DNA of 51,785 nucleotides from Defluviitaleaceae bacterium (GTDB taxonomy: Bacteria; Bacillota; Clostridia; Lachnospirales; WQUN01): positions 1 to 51,785 of the forward strand of contig WQVF01000018.1 of assembly GCA_009781725.1 (NCBI GenBank), in the 5' to 3' direction. The translations under genes were made by a program, and so were the position numbers. The notes below the pieces were generated by a model, which saw only the letters and a list, made by a program, of their open reading frames with translations, did no database searches and was not told where the DNA came from. Position 1 is the first letter of the stretch, and every line of letters begins with the position of its first letter. Shown here piece by piece: positions 51,666-51,785 of the stretch.

Positions 51666-51785
51666 GGTAGTGTTCGATAAATAAAAAACATTGTGCTATT
51701 TCAACAAAATCATAACGCAGGCAAGGCAAACAAAAGCTTTGAAGCGACTGACGAGCTTATCATATCTAGTGGCAACACGCCTAAA
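51666..51785 (-). mobile_element. IS5-family insertion sequence, partial (transposase 3' end)
   Basis: Starting from a TA-GG boundary, the inverted repeat GTGTTCGATAAA (51670-51681) matches the one at 106-117. It is followed by the transposase 3' end on the minus strand. It probably belongs to the same IS species as the copy at the left end, and has the same orientation. Confidence 0.75.
51696..51785 (-). CDS. IS5-family transposase, C-terminal fragment (runs off the window)
   Basis: The last 29 codons before TAG (complement of 51696-51698) encode F-R-R-V-A-T-R-Y-D-K-L, then F-K-A-F-V-C-L-A and a hydrophobic end. R-R-(V/I)-A-T-R-Y-(D/E)-K-L is the classic end of IS5-group transposases. The remainder lies beyond the window. 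The fragment at 1-60 is the N-terminal part of an equally oriented copy. Confidence 0.8.
   Translation of the reverse strand, partial: FRRVATRYDKLVSRFKAFVCLACVMILLK

Noticed and set aside
1-51785. Whole window as a composite transposon
   Set aside because: The content includes mutL, a tRNA and housekeeping-like genes and is far larger than usual; repeats ending an assembly explain the ends better.

Overview
The window looks like a chromosomal contig from a Gram-positive, gut- or anaerobe-type clostridium (class Clostridia). Support for this comes from strong AGGAGG-type ribosome sites, surface proteins with SLH domains and sortase-like tails, YesM/YesN two-component genes beside an LplABC-type sugar importer, a PadR/HAAS/DUF4097 module, DUF6054, and a VanG-type ligase. 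Both ends lie inside what appears to be the same IS5-family insertion sequence (transposase N-terminus at 1-60, C-terminus at 51696-51785, both on the minus strand). The contig probably stops at repeated IS copies.

Layout. 329-400 is tRNA-Gln(CTG). 439-2494 is a minus-strand operon (DUF6054, tandem GNAT, PHP phosphoesterase). 2787-4589 is mutL. 4609-7344 is an SLH surface protein with BspA-like repeats. 7517-7857 is the decayed tail of a second, LPMSGG-anchored surface protein. 8163-9537 is deoC with a membrane-protein gene. 9659-10981 is an ECF sigma factor with a frameshifted membrane partner. 11115-21763 is a sugar locus: response regulator, sensor kinase, two permeases, binding lipoprotein, uroporphyrinogen-decarboxylase-like protein, GH29 fucosidase and GH42 beta-galactosidase. 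No transport ATPase is encoded there. 21744-27087 is a PadR / HAAS-DUF4097 / ABC-FtsX module around a palindromic operator. 27089-28871 is a type II restriction-modification pair preceded by a possible 14-codon leader.

The standout is 29005-37819, a five-gene operon in which four products are Hsp70-like. In transcription order it encodes a lidless DnaK-like protein, a 540-residue helical protein ending in a GrpE-like exchange-factor domain, an Hsp70 whose nucleotide-binding motifs are destroyed, a further intact Hsp70, and an Hsp70 fused to a von Willebrand A domain. There is no J-protein and no CIRCE element. Two genes are followed directly by intercistronic stem-loops. I read this as a dedicated chaperone machine with one dead ATPase and a metal-binding vWA output; its biological role is unknown.

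Further right are an IS remnant (37951-38167), a 1754-residue parallel beta-helix surface protein with an LPMSGG sorting tail, a D,D-carboxypeptidase whose promoter sits inside a 14-bp inverted repeat, an SDR/zinc-ribbon pair, an XRE-zinc-knuckle-methyltransferase fusion, and a two-gene VanG/VanT-type cassette (D-Ala-D-Ser ligase plus serine racemase) without vanXY, vanY or vanRS. The window closes with a GNAT-methyltransferase fusion, a FlaR-like P-loop kinase and the second IS copy.
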